Below, piece by piece: positions 22,491-35,223 of a stretch of 64,000 bases of DNA. Position numbers and translations under genes: made by a program. The DNA is from Septoria linicola. Its lineage: Eukaryota > Ascomycota > Dothideomycetes > Mycosphaerellales > Mycosphaerellaceae. The DNA is taken from the NCBI GenBank assembly GCA_024114885.1, contig CP099424.1:2542001-2606000 (forward strand), in the 5' to 3' direction. Position 1 is the stretch's first letter, and each line of letters starts with the position of its first letter. A model generated the notes under the pieces. It ran no database searches and was not told where the DNA came from. It saw only the letters and a program-made list of their open reading frames with translations.

Positions 22491-23850
22491 ACTTAATTAG
22501 TAGTATAAGCTAAGATCTAGCTACTAAAGCCTAGCCTCTACTATAGAAAAGGGCTAGTTTTCCTAAGTCTATACCTTCTTAAGTACTACTTTTGTCCCTA
22601 GAGCTACTATTAAGCTCTAATCGGACTATCTCGAGCGCTTCTTTTAGTCCTAAAGCTACTATCAAGCTCTAATCTAAGCTTCTTAAGCTTGTAATTTACT
22701 AGACCGGTAGAAATCTAGCTAAATCTTAGCTATCCTAAGTACTTCTTTTGTTTCTAGAGCTACTATTAAGCTCTAACCTAAGCTTCCTAAGCTTCTCTTT
22801 TACTAGATTAGTAGAAATCTAGCTAATCCTAACTATCCCGACGCTGTTTTCTATAGCTAAGATAAGTATCTATATAGCTAGTTACTCTCCTAAGCTTAAC
22901 TTTTAAGTATAGATTTTATATCTACTAGCTAACCTACTATTCTACTCCTTTTTCTAAGTCCTAAGCCTACTATTACTATAAAAGTTAGCTATCTTAAGCT
23001 ACTTTCTACTACTAGGTCTTAAAATCTAAGCTAGAGCTATACCTCTAAAGCTCTTTTCTACTAGTAATTTCTAAGGTTAGTACTACGATCTACCTTCCTA
23101 GAGCCCTTTTCTATTACTAATCGGCGAAGTAAGATAATGATTTTCTATCCTAAAGGTCTTTTTACTACTAATTTTCGCCTAACCGAAGGAATCGCTAAAA
23201 ATATTAGTTTCTAGTAGAGAATTCTTAAAGTTTAAGGTTTTTTAGCCTACCTAGAGGCGGAGAAGCTTGAATCTTTAGTAATAGCGGCTCTAATCGCTCC
23301 TTTCTAGCTATTAATTATGTCGCTAGCGGTCTCTTATAATACAGAAAGCGCGATCTAGTAAGCCGACTAGGTATACGAAAAATAAGGCTCTTTTAAGTTA
23401 GTAAGGGTAACGACGATAGTATCTAAGTCTTAGTCCTTATCGGCGATAGTAAGGTATATACTATAGTAGTTAGTAGTAGCGTTAGTAGTATACGACGGCT
23501 ATAGAAGCGTTAAGGTAAAGTAAACTTTTAGTTATCTTTTTAAACGATAACTAAAACTTACGTAACTAAGCTCTATATATAGACCCTTAATCCTAATAGT
23601 AGTTACGCTACTACGATAAGATATATAATCAGACTACTTTCACGCTCTAAACGATCTCTTCTTCCTTATTAACTATTAATTAGTTACTATAGAGCCTTAC
23701 TTCTATTAAGTTCGGTTCTTATCTTTCGTTACTACCTAGTAACGCTACCTAGCTATTTATATACGTAAGCGGTAACGAATATAATAGAAAACTCTTTAAC
23801 TAGTTACGCGCCTAACCCTCCTCGCTATTTAAGTTACTTATTACTAGTTA
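22491..23850 (+). other. gypsy-1 spacer between integrase and the extra frame
   Basis: Low-coding sequence with a repeat of the type CTACTATTAAGCTCTAA present about three times at 22565-22850. The second gypsy has one copy (about 42530-42600). Site P3 lies near its 3' end. Confidence 0.6.
23529..23553. promoter_or_regulatory. 25-bp palindrome, site P3 of gypsy-1
   Basis: TAGTTATCTTTT then TAAACGATAACTA, a near-perfect copy of P1, upstream of the extra reading frame. The equivalent in the second gypsy is 43321-43345. Confidence 0.75.
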
Positions 23851-23869
23851 CGCGCTTTATATCGCCCTA

Positions 23870-26800
23870 AGCTACTAATACGACTATTTAAAGACGTTCT
23901 CTTTCTCTATCGCGTATAAAGAATAAGACTTCCCCTTTCTAGCGTTCTTTAACGCCTAAACGCTTATTAAGACCGGCGCTTTCGCCTTCTACCTTACCTA
24001 TTCGAAGTCCTATATAAGAACTACTCTAATAAGAGTCTCTAAAGAAAAGACGAAAGATAGCTTCTTTAAGCTCTATATAAGGTATAGCGCTCGCCTATAC
24101 TAATCGCGAAGGCTCTCTCGTTAGTTTCTAGGCTCTAAGCGGACCTCTTACTAGTATAACGAATCTTAATAACGCTACCGACGCTATTCTATCGCTAGAG
24201 ACGCTATAAGAACAAGAGGAGAGTATCGACTTAGTACTTAAGTAAGTCGAGAAAGTAAACGATAGAATAAAGATCGGTGTATTTAACTTCTTTAAACGCC
24301 TCTCTACTAAGATTTTACTAAAGCACCTTAACGCGTAGAGTATAAAGCGTAATAATATAAAGAAAATACGCTAAGAAGGCTAAGACTTAGTAAAGGAGAG
24401 AAACTTAATTTAGTAGTAGCTATATATAGAGTTTAGATACAAGTAGAATTTCCTCTTCCTTAACTAAGTCTTATATAATAAAGAGATACTTAGGAACCTT
24501 TATTAATAGTTAAATAAGTATAAAGGCGTCTTTAAAGAGAGCGAGCCTAAAGACTAGGCTTTCTCGGTATAGTAAAAGTAAGATCGTTTCTATTAGTAGG
24601 TAGCGAATATATTCTCTCGTAGCTAGCACTTTTAGCTATAGAGAAGTAAGAAGACTCCTAGCTCGTAAGGCTTAGGCTTTATTAATACGAACTTAGATAG
24701 GAGACGCTACTAGAATAAGTTTAAGGAGGAGCTCTTATAGGTCGACGTATTTAGCTATAAGATAAGAGAGGCACGCCTAGAGGTAGGCTATAGACTTAAT
24801 TAGTATAGATTTATAGTTAAGCTTACTAAAGGAGAGGCCTTTAAAGAACCGACCTATATATTTCTAATAGTAGAGAGATAGCCTTTAATATCCTATAGCT
24901 CGTTACCTCCTTCTAGAAACCTAAGACCTAATAGACGTCCCTCTTCCTCTACGCCTAAGAGCCTATTCTTATCTAGTCCTACTCGAAACTCTAGTTAAGG
25001 AGAAGAAGGTAGCTTACTTACGACTCTAGAGCCTCGTCCTAAAGATTCCGTATCGCCTACTACTATATAGAGGCTAAAAGCTTAGTTAGAGAAGTTAACG
25101 CTAAGCTCTATAAAGAAGCCTACGCCTGTCCTTCGTAAGAGCGGGAGGCTTACTAGAATTCGTGCTAAAGAAACTATTATTAACTCGATCGAAACTTCTC
25201 CTATACTAAGTACTTTAGGTAATAGCGATCCTACGTAAGACTAAAGGTTACCTACGACGGAGCCGCTACTAGGTTTATAACGCCTATCGCTAATCGTGCT
25301 AGAAGATAATAGTAGGATAGAGCTAGAGAATAACTTAGAGCCTAATCTACGTTACTAGGCTTATACGAAGGATAGTATTACCTCTAAGGTCTATTACTAT
25401 ATAATCGTTAGCGGTACTCTTAAAGAGGTCGATAATATCTAGGAGAAGAAGAAGGTAGCTAAGAGCTATACTTTAATTAATATTCTTTCGTACCTTAGCT
25501 AGCCTCTTTATAAAGAATATATAACTAAGATAGGTAATACTATAGGTTTGAAGCTACTAAAGACGGCTAAAGCGACGTATACCTTCTACTAGCGTATTAT
25601 TTAGATAGGTAGTATAGCCGATCTCTAAGCTCTTATCGTCTAGAATACTTAAAACCGGACGTAGTTTAAGCTAGAAGCGAATACTTTCTTCTCTAAGCCT
25701 ATAGGATATACTCGTCGCGGTAAGAAAGATACTAATACTTAGGAACTAGAGAACGATATTAACGCTCTAATACGTAAGGTAGGTAGAAGCTATCTTAGAC
25801 CCTTTTAGTTCTCCGCGACCGAAGTAGACTTGAAGGTTACTTCTAACGTCTATTAGAAGGCTTAGGAGCTCTTAGACTACGATAGTAATAAGAGTACCTA
25901 GACCGACTACGGCTTCCTCTTTTATTCTCCTTCTACTAGAGACCTATTTTAGATTCTAGACTCCTTACTCGAAGCTATACGGTAGGAGTTTATAGTATAT
26001 CGATAGTATAGCACGGCTATTAGTTAGTATAGTTAGTCTTGTAGTATATAGTACTCGCTATCCTAATAGCTTCTTCGCTAGTATCCTCTATTATAGCTAT
26101 ACTAGCTAGTTACTACTCTGTATACGACTATTAAATACGTAGCCTACCTATCTACTACCTTTTATATCTTCGACGATAAGGCTAGTTCTAACTACCCTAA
26201 CGGCTTCTAGTATATCGCCTTAAACGAGAATATACTACTTAAGGAGAAGGGCCTTAATTAGGTTTAGTTTACGATCTCTCTAGACGATACTAGCGATAGA
26301 GGACGACTTTTACTAACCTCTAACGTAGCTAGTAACGGGCTCTTTAACCTTAAGGAGGCGAAGTAGCTAGTAAGGCGTATTATCTCTAATAAGTAAAGCT
26401 ATAGTATAGGCTTCGTCGAGACTATAGCTCTAGTAATTACCGACGATATAAAAGCTAACCTTAACCTTAGTTAGAAGAACCCTTATACTAATACGGGCTC
26501 GCTAGTTATTTCGTACCCCTACCTCCCTTAGTAGTATACTCGCGTAGATAACGAGTATCGTATAATTCCGATAGTGTTTCTAGCCTACCCTAAGAGTTAA
26601 GTATTAGATAAGTTACCTAATAGTAATCGTATTAACGTTTCTATAGTCTATAGCGTATATCTATATCGCGAGCGAATACCCTTTATAGCTTTAGGTACTA
26701 TATACTCTATACGAGTAATAAAGCCTTTCGCTACTAAGGTACTTCTAACTAGCCTAGGCCCGATTTCCGATACCTTAGTAGGCCGAGTTCTATAGGCGGA

Positions 26801-27230
26801 TTAGGTAGTAAGTATAGAGATAAAGAAGCTCTTTAGTATAAGTAAGGAGGAGTTTAAGGTCTATATAGCTAAATAGTAGACTACGGCTAAAGCTTAATTC
26901 GATACTACCTACGCTATAGCTATAGATATTAAGGAGTATATATTTAGCGAAGCTAGCTTTATAAGCGCGGATAGTAACTTAGAAGTATTAGTATCGAAGA
27001 AGAGAGAGGCTGTTCCTAAGGAGATCTCTAAGAATATAGTAGAAAAGTAGCGTCTAGCGAATAATAATTAGATCTAAGAAGGTGTTTTTAGTAGTTATCG
27101 TTAGAAAAGGCAACTATTTAATAGGCCTCTAATTAAAAGTTTAATAGACTTTAATAAGAAAACTAGCTAGTTTTAAGTAATTCTAAGAAGGCTCTACGAG
27201 TAGTTAGATATCTAGTTAGATACTAAGAAA
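23870..27230 (+). pseudogene. gypsy-1 extra reading frame between integrase and 3' LTR, function unknown
   Basis: After the spacer a single frame stays protein-like for roughly 1000 codons to the 3' LTR once RIP stops (TAA/TAG for CAA/CAG/TGG) are ignored. The early part is charged and helical (LETL-EQEESIDLVLKQVEK near 24.2 kb). The middle has KKTPSSQGLGFINTNLDRRR near 24.65 kb and a Ser/Pro/Arg linker near 24.9 kb. The end is acidic and mixed (EGVFSSYR near 27.08 kb). There is no obvious signal peptide or membrane anchor, so an envelope-like protein is not supported. It is in the sense orientation and present in both full gypsy copies, so it belongs to the element. I do not recognise the family. 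Confidence 0.65.
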
Positions 27231-27238
27231 GGGAGGAT
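27225..27238 (+). other. gypsy-1 polypurine tract
   Basis: AAGAAAGGGAGGAT directly precedes the 3' LTR; the same tract precedes the LTR at 47061. It would prime plus-strand synthesis. Confidence 0.85.
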
Positions 27239-27517
27239 TAGTAAGGTAAAGGCCTACCTATATACCGTGCTTAGTAACTTTAGTATAAAAGCAAGGTAGT
27301 AGCTCGTTTCTAAGATAGTAATATTTACTCTACTTAATTAATTTAATGTCCTACGGTCCTAGTATACGCTCTTAGCTCTAGGGCTACTAGTTTAAGCTCG
27401 TTACTACTAGTTAATATATATATTATAAGACTATTACTCTCCGAACAGGTCTTGTTCTATAATAGCTACTCTTATACCTGCCTAGAGAGTTAGTATTAGG
27501 GTAGTTATTATCTATTA
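27239..27517 (+). repeat. gypsy-1 3' LTR B (279 bp)
   Basis: Pairs with LTR A: same length, same internal variants, and flanked by CTAC at 27518-27521. Confidence 0.95.
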
Positions 27518-30500
27518 CTACTTTAATTAAATAGTAGGAGAAGGACTTTAGAATTACCTTTAAGCTAACTAAGGCCTATAATTTACTCTAGAATAGAGTA
27601 GTTAAGAGGTCTATCTAAATATTAGAAGCCTTAATTAGAGTAATACTTAAAGAGAGTAAGATACCTATTAAGTTTTAGCTAGAAGCTTTTAAAGTATAAG
27701 TATATATAAGGAACAAGCTTCTAAATAGACCTAATATTAGGAGATTCAAGCTCTTACCTAATAAAGCTTTTAATAGGATTAAACTAATAGTCTCCTACCT
27801 TATAGTATAGAGATATAGAGCTATAGTATATATAGATATAAGAGTATAGCCTTAGTAGGTAAGGAGTAATAAACTAATAAATAGAGGAAAGGATACTATA
27901 TTTATTAGGTACTATAATAATATAGTAAAGGTATAGAAGTTCTAGAAGCTAGATATAAAGGCTATTAAGTAGTATACTAATATAATCTTCTTTAAAAATA
28001 AGCTAGGTAGAGAATTAAACTTAAATATTAAGATTAAGAATCTCTCTAGTTTAGCTCTAGAAAGAAGACCTATTAGAAGGCTAAGAACTATTAGCTAGCC
28101 TACTCTATAAACTAGTAGGAGTACCCTAGGTACTCCTAGTCTAAACTAGTAGAAGCCTTCTCCTCTTTAGCTATTAGTATAGGTTTAGGAAAGAAAGAAA
28201 CTCTTTATATAACTTCTACCTCTACTAGAAGATATAGGAGAGTATAGAAAATTCCTAGACTAAGAGAAAGTTAAGAAAGAATCTAAGAATTCTATCTAAG
28301 AAACTATAAAAATAGACTAGAAGTAGATAGCCCTAAGGTAAACTCTTAGAAAGAGGAAAGTATCCTAAGAACTTAATAGATTTAACTAGAAGCTAAAGCT
28401 AATTAGGCTTAAGTTAGATTAGAATAGCTAGCTAGATAAGGAAATGCTCCTAGAGTATTAGGCTTTCTTCTTAGCTATAAGCTCTATTAACCTAGATATT
28501 CTATAGGACCTAGAATTCTTAAAGGAAGTTAAAGAGATTATATTCTCTACTACTAAAGAAGTAGGAATATATAAATAGAAGGTTCTAATTCTAAGGAACT
28601 ATAAGGAAGTAATAAGTAATCCTAAGTAGGGTTATCTCTAGTAAGAAGCTATTTAGAAGGAGCTAGATATACTTATAAGTAATAATACCTAGACTATAGT
28701 AGTCCTACTAAAAGAGGCTAACTTAGTTACCTTAAGATAGGTCTTTAATATTAAGAGAAAACTTAGTAGTACTATTAAAAAGTTTAAAGTAAGACTAGTT
28801 ATAAAGAGGTTCTTCTAAAAGTATAGAGTAGACTATATAGAAACTTTTGCCTCTATAGTTAGGTAGGATACTCTAAGAGGATTTATAGCTATAGTCTATA
28901 AGAAGGACCTAGTTCTATACTAAGTAGATATAAATAATATATTTATAGAGAGTACCTTATATAAGGATATCTATATAATCCTACTACTAGGTATTAACCT
29001 ACTAACTAGTATAGTCTTATAAGTTCTAAAGAGTCTCTATAGGCTAAAGTAAGCTATAAGAGACTAGAATTAGCTATATATATTAAAGCTAAAAGGAATA
29101 GGATTTAGATAATTAGAAGTAGACCTATATCTTCTAATCTATAAGAAAAGGAAAGACCTAATAATCCTAATCTATATTAATAATATACCTATTACTATAG
29201 AGAGACTAGAAGATATCCTCTAGTTTAAAGACTAACTTAGTAAGGTCTTTAAGATTAAAGATCTTAGAGAGCTAGATAAGATTCTTAGAATAAGACTAAT
29301 AAGAAACAGATAGTAAGGCTAGCTAAAACTTAACTAGAAGCACTATATCTAAGAGAACCTAGCTAAGATAGGAATAGGCTAAGAAACTATATTACTAACT
29401 CTTTTACTAATAGACAGCTATAAAAGTCTAAAGCCTACTAGACTAAATAATAAAAGGTATAATAAATAGGAGTACTAATCTATTATTAGAATATAGATAT
29501 AGCTTATAACTATTATAAGACTAGACATCTTATTTACCCTTAGAAGATTAAGCTCCTATATTAGTAATCTAATAGTAGGATATATAAAGGCTCTAAAAAA
29601 GCTAACTAGATACCTAAGATTAAACCTAGACCTTAGTTTAAGATACTTAAGGAATAGTTAAGGCTATCTTACTAGATATATAGACTCTAACTATATAATA
29701 GATAAGATTAATAGAGTCTTAATCCTTAGATATATCTTCTTCCTTTATAGTATACTAATCTCCTAGATAAGTAAGAAGTAGAAATCTATAGCTATATCTA
29801 TAATAGAAGCTAAATATATAGCTATAGGAGTATATATAAAATAGTTATAGTTCCTTAGTACTCTTTTAAGAGAGCTTAGATACCTAGAGTTAGTAGGAGA
29901 ATATTCTTACTAACTAAGGATCTTTAGTAACTAGGAAACTATTACTAGAATTAGGCTAATTTAGCTAAAAGATAATAACTAAGCTACTCTTACTCTAGTT
30001 AAAGACTTATATATTTATAATAAGTCTAAATATATTAATATCTTATATAATACTATAAGAAAGCTCTAGTAGAACAGACTTATCTCTATAGAATATATAA
30101 ATATAAAAGAGATAGTAGTAGATAGTCTTACTAAGCTAAAGAATAGACTATAGTTTTAGGAGTTTATAAGGTAGCTCTACCTTATATAAGAGATATATAA
30201 AAGATAACTCTAAGCCTTAGAGTTAGACTAAAAAGAGTCTAAAAGAAAGATTTTAGTTACTTAACTCCTCCTTAGTTAGACTTTATAAAGTCCTAAATTC
30301 TCTTACTAATATTAGACCTATTACTAACTATAATATTACTATATAGTACCTAGCTAAACTAGACACCTCCTAAGGCTAAGTACTAGTTAATATTAAAGAC
30401 CTCCTCTATAGTAGCTATTATCTCTACTACTAGTATATAGTTACTCTACTCCCTAGCTTAATATAAGATCTCTATAGCTAAGAATAGTATACTCTAAAGG

Positions 30501-30851
30501 CTATTAGGGAACTAAGAAGCTATATAGAATATAACTAAGTAGGAGACTAGGCTATAAGGAATCTAGGGAGCTATTAGAATTAGCTATAAGAAAGGATAGA
30601 GGTAACTTACTAGATAGTCTATATCCTAAATAATCTACTTCTATATAAGAGAGGAGGAAGATCTTATAGAAGGTATTTCTTTTATCTTTTTATAGGAGAT
30701 AGTAGTATAGAAAGTTTGTTAGATTAATAGTTAGTACTATCTAGTTATTAGTCTAAAAAGTAAGTACTTAATAAGTAATTAAGATTAGGACTAGTATTTA
30801 AGTACTATAGATAATCTATTAAAAGATCTAACTATATAGTATAAGTAGGAG
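27518..30851 (+). pseudogene. copia-1 polyprotein, 3' part (integrase end, RT, RNase H), RIP-killed
   Basis: The reading resumes after gypsy-1 in the integrase C-terminus (LLQNRVVKRSI, from an NGVVERS-type motif at about 27.59 kb). The RT of a Ty1/copia element follows: VTLRQVFNIKRKL at about 28.73 kb, QVDINNIFIEST with the first catalytic Asp at about 28927, and the YVDD box at 29173-29184, now Y-I-N-N. Then the RNase H part has SKKQKSIA-like and EAKYIA text at about 29.77-29.83 kb. Frequent TAG codons stop it. Gag, integrase and RT in this order identify the superfamily. Confidence 0.9.
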
Positions 30852-31128
30852 TATTAAGAATATATTCTAGATAGTTAGTCTAGATATAGATATCTAAGTA
30901 TAGTTCTAGATACCTAAGGTATCTACCTAAGGCTTAGTAAGAGGTATATCTTACTTCTCTTTCTTCTCTTCTTAGAAAAATAACTTAATTAACTTTATAT
31001 TTAGTTCCTAGTATATTACTACTATACTATATATATAAGTTAGTTTAAGATTAATCCCCTATTCTTCTTTACTACGCTATACCCTCCTTAATATTATATA
31101 GTATATAACACGCCCTCTACTTTTAATA
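30852..31128 (+). repeat. copia 3' LTR L2 (277 bp) at the right end of copia-1
   Basis: It carries TAGAAAAATAACTTAATT and CGCCCTCTAC. These variants pair it with L4 (59352-59628) and not with L1. It is followed by ATAAC and gypsy gag sequence. Confidence 0.93.
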
Positions 31129-31133
31129 ATAAC
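31129..31133 (+). repeat. 5-bp target duplication ATAAC (copia-1 right side)
   Basis: The sequence continues as gypsy gag (ATAACTTAGATTATAG). The partner, GTTAT on the plus strand, lies at 59629-59633, beyond the 5' LTR of copia-2, where the preceding half of the same gag sits. Confidence 0.88.
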
Positions 31134-34100
31134 TTAGATTATAGTAAACTCTTAAAGACAGCCTAGCGTTAGATTAATAGTAATAAGGACTTTAAAACAG
31201 AAGTATATAACGAAGGTAGTAGAGACGTCTAGTAGTTATACGAAGTAGTAAAGAAATCCGCTCTAAGACTAAACTCTAAGTTTAATACTAGAGAAATAGT
31301 AGTCTATAAAGGCTATAAACTAGTAAGCGTCGATAATATTACCGCTAGTATAAAAGACCTTATAATTACTACGATTCGTCGACTCGAAGAAGGAGGCCTA
31401 TAGCTACTACGCTCGTTAATAGGATAGTAGGCGAAGTCTTACGATCACGACTATCTATATATTCTAAGGCCTACTTATAGCTAGGAGATTTCGATTAATT
31501 TAGCTATAATAGATAATAGGTTAATAATTAAGGCCTACGTAGCGATCGCTCTAAAGATTTTAGGTTATTAGATATATAGGCTCGAAGGCTATATAGTCGT
31601 AAACTACGAGTACCTAAAGTAGTTTAAGACTAAGGGCTTAATATATAGAGACCTAAAGACCGGTATTATATACTATAGAACGCCTCGTCTAGGTACGGAA
31701 AAGATACGATACTACTAGGATAAGGAGCTACTAAAGCTATAGGTATTAATAGAAGTATTAGAGTAGCGCTATAGAAGGATCTACCTTAAAGATATAAGTA
31801 GTTTATTAACGCTAAGAGCGAGCTAGTAGAGGACGGTAAACAAGGTAGCTAGCTAAGACGGTCTCGTTAATATCGACTAAGTCGCTTCTATTACTTAGGA
31901 AGATTAGGACGACCTAATTAGCGCCTACGTAGCTAGAGACAGTATAAAGATAAAACAGAACTCGAACTCTTCTTATCTAGTTAGAGGATAGCTAATAGGA
32001 GTATAGAAGCAAATTACGACTTAGGCTATAGCTATAAGAACCCGCGCTTATTATTACTCTTATATTAAAGAGGTTAAAGATAAAAACTAGCTAGCTCCTT
32101 ACCTTATAGATATAAGGAAGTTAGAGGATTCTTAAACTTAAGGACGTAATAACGATAAGGTCGAGGATAAGTAGATATACGACTACCTAAACGGTCTACC
32201 TATTCTAGTCGCTCCTATATATACTTAGAAGCGTAAGAAGGCAAAGGAGCCTCTAAAGACTAAGCGTATAGACAACTACCTTTGAGCTACGTATACTAAT
32301 AATAACGCTAACGTCTTCTAGATAGACAAAATACTTAAATCTAAGGTCTAGTTAAGCTTAGCGGAAATTATTCTCTATAGTAAACAAGCGTCGTATTCCT
32401 TATAGGGTCGTATTCTAAACGATACGGATCTACGTAAGAAACTTAATAAGCTCTATATAAAGAAGCGTACGAATAGAGGTAGTAGAGTTAAGATTAGCGT
32501 ATATTCCTTACTATCTAAAGCCTTTAATAAGTAGGTAGAGAAGGAGCTAATAAAAGCTATTTTAGCGACTAATATTAAGGCCTTCTAAGCTACCGCTATA
32601 GCGATTAATATAGTAAAGCCTAGGCCCGCTTCTAAGCTTTACGAGTAGACTAATAATATCCTTCTATTATTTAATAATATCTATTAAATTGTTCTAAGTA
32701 TCTACGTACCTATAAAGTATAGACCTCGAATAATAGCTTATAAGTCTTTAATCGACGAGAGGGCTAAGTTAATAATTATACTAATCGAATACGTTCGAAA
32801 ACTTTAAGTTAGTATAACCCCTCTTAGTAATATTACTATAAGAGGAGTCGAAGGCAAGGTTACTTTCGTTAGGTACTACCTAGAGGTATTAATCGACACC
32901 TTTAGCGTTAGAGTTACTATACTATTTCTAGTCTTACTAGCGAACAGCTCGATCTTACTTAGCTAGCTATAGGCGCGGTAGGTACGCCTAGCTTCTAAGA
33001 ACTACGATAATAGATCGTAGAAGAGCTTAATTAGTACTCTAGCTAGCTATATTATTATATTTACTAGCTTTAATAGCTATAGTAATATACGTACTATAGA
33101 ATAAGTCCTAGGAAAAGCTAGAGTACTAAGGAACTAGCTCTAGTCGACGGTATAAGATTAATTAGAGCTCTAACGCGTACGTCGCGTCTAGATTTAGTAG
33201 AAGTCGATATCTAAACTCTAACTTTCGGTAATTATTAGCTAAAGAATATAGAGTATACTATCGAGGACTCTAGATCTTATAATAGTAAGGAGTAAGAGAA
33301 GAGATTATAAGCTTTTTAAGCTTCTACTACCCTTTCTATATAAGGTTTAGTAGTTAGAGGTAAAAACTCTACTTAGAGGGGTTAGCTAGTAGAACGTTCT
33401 ATAGTTATCTTTTTAAATAATAATTATATTATACCTCCTATACTATACTTTAAACTATACTAGTAGTATAGATAGATAAGCGATTAGTACTAGTGTTCGT
33501 TTATAGTTACTAATAGCCCTAAACTCTTAGAGAATTAAGTCTTTAACTACCTTATATAGTAGTTATCGTATATAAAGGTAATTTACTTTAGAGATTATTT
33601 TATAGTAGACTTAATTAGATAAAGTACCTCTCTACGATAGTAGCTCGAGCTATTAAGACAGGTTAATTATAGCTAGACTTAAATATAGTATAACTATCTC
33701 GTAGTAGTAGCTATCGAAGGTAATATCGCTAAATTTAGCTAAAATAGTCGACTTAAGGAGCTTTTACTAGCTACTAGCGAAGCTAAGCTAGTTTATACTA
33801 GCGAGCGAGACTTATACTAGAGTATTAGGTATAGTTTTAACGATACTATACTAGTATCTTAATCGAGCTAGAGTTTAAATTATAGTAGCGAATACTTAAT
33901 AATCGCTCGTAAGAAGCTTAGAGAGGTAGAGCTAGCTATCTAAGAACCTAGACTCTATAACGAGGTTATTTCTAATAAAGTAGACGACGAGCTTAGCGAG
34001 AAGACGTACGTTATCTCGGCTACTATTAATATAGTAGTAGAGAAAGCTTATAATAAAGAAGCTATAGGGTAGTAGAAGCTAGATAATTATATTAGCGCCT

Positions 34101-34228
34101 ATACTCTTTATAAGCGAGTTACTAATAAGATTAAACTAGTAAATATAGATATTACTATAACTAACAGCTCGAACCCTAGCGGATTAAAGGACTAGCGACA
34201 GACTTATATTAAGAAGGAAGTAGCTATA

Positions 34229-34232
34229 CTAC
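34229..34232 (+). repeat. insertion-site CTAC left of LTR C
   Basis: Intact gypsy reads GCTATACTACCTAGTACTAG here (compare 19240-19260). LTR C follows directly after CTAC. The expected second CTAC plus gypsy continuation is not found after LTR D, which is followed by GTAG. Confidence 0.8.
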
Positions 34233-34511
34233 TAGTAAGGCAAAGGCCTACCCACATGCCGTGCTTAGCAACTTTAGTACAAAAGCAAGGTAGTAGCTCG
34301 TTTCTAAGATAAAAATGTTTACTCTACTTGATTAATTCAATGTCCTACGGTCCTAGTGTACGCTCTCAGCTCTAGGGCTACTAGTTTGAGCTCGTTACTA
34401 CCGGTCAATATACGTATTACAAGACTATCACTCTCCGAACAGGTCTTATACTATAATAGCTACTCTTATACCTGCCTAGGGGGTTAGTATTAGGGTGGTT
34501 GTTATCTATTA
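34233..34511 (+). repeat. gypsy 5' LTR C (279 bp), lightly RIP-mutated
   Basis: Same length and variant class as LTR A/B (CGCTCTCAGCTCTAGGGC, CCGGTCAATATACG). It keeps many CA/TG sites (CCCACATGCCGTGC, AACTTTAGTACAAAAGC). It is the best guide to the original LTR sequence. Confidence 0.94.
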
Positions 34512-34512
34512 A

Positions 34513-34529
34513 TGGAGCCGAAGGTAGGG
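34513..34529 (+). other. primer-binding site, unmutated
   Basis: TGGAGCCGAAGGTAGGG, one base after the LTR. This copy keeps the TGG expected opposite a tRNA CCA end. Confidence 0.75.
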
Positions 34530-35223
34530 CTATCTCTTCTCTCTTATACCGGGACTAGAAGCGCGGAGGGCAGATAGTAGCCTTAAAGCGAGAACTAATA
34601 TACTATAAACATTAATAAGAGGCCTAAAGGAGCCTACGTAAGAGGCGACTTAAAGGGCCATGACAACGTAGAAGCTTCTAGAATATAGACATCGCTCTGA
34701 CCCGGAAAAGTTATAAACCTCTAGTACCTCTTAGCACAGATCTATTCGCTAACTATCGTATAGATAGTAAGGCGACTTACTATATCGGAGACTTACTCGG
34801 GGTCCCTATACCTATAATAGTCTTCGATTAGACCCCGGTTTAGCGTGAAAACGCTCTCGTTCGGATAGCGTAGAAGCTATAGGATAGGCTAGACCCGTCT
34901 AGGCAATCTCGTATCCTCTAGTATACGGATCGCTCGGAATAAGCCCTAGTACGGCGTTAGACGCTAATCGTTTAGCTAAGGACACTAATTATATCTAAGG
35001 CCCTAGACCCGGTATGTAGTATAGGCTAACGTAATATTGTACTACTATAGTTATATAGCAGACTACCCGAATAAGTAAGACGGACGCGCCTCGCTATAAA
35101 CGGTCGAACTATGCGACACGACATGCCTTTGCTTATTAGGCACAATCAATGTAGCCCTAGTATTATAAGAAAAGTATAACGTTTACCTTTAGACAGCTAA
35201 TAAAATTTTAGACCCTTGTTTTT

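Larger units (their letters stand above)
14286..27517 (+). mobile_element. gypsy-1, complete 13.2-kb Ty3/gypsy LTR retrotransposon inside copia-1
   Basis: Two 279-bp LTRs, PBS, gag-protease, RT-RNase H-integrase, extra frame, polypurine tract and a CTAC target duplication are all in place. At 13.2 kb it is long for a fungal gypsy, because of the leader, the spacer and the extra frame. It interrupts the integrase of copia-1. It is strongly RIP-mutated and cannot encode its proteins. Confidence 0.93.
11596..31128 (+). mobile_element. copia-1, 6297-bp Ty1/copia element interrupted by gypsy-1
   Basis: Removing gypsy-1 with one CTAC leaves 6297 bp, exactly the length of copia-2. The two ends do not share a target duplication (CTCTA on the left, ATAAC on the right) and the two LTRs carry different variant sets. 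Copia-1 is therefore a hybrid of two ancestral insertions joined by recombination. Confidence 0.88.
31129..34232 (+). pseudogene. gypsy-3 middle part (gag 3' half, zinc knuckle, protease, up to RT)
   Basis: It aligns along its length with gypsy-1 16135-19245: LDYSKLLKTAQR-type gag text, zinc-knuckle region near 31.57 kb, protease region near 32.70-32.97 kb, P2 palindrome at 33412-33436. It starts exactly at the copia target site and stops at CTAC/LTR C, where another gypsy was inserted. It is heavily RIP-mutated and has no long open frame. Confidence 0.9.

Noticed and set aside
23870..27230. Extra gypsy frame as an envelope gene
   Set aside because: No signal peptide, membrane anchor or cleavage-like site is visible; the composition is helical, charged and soluble.
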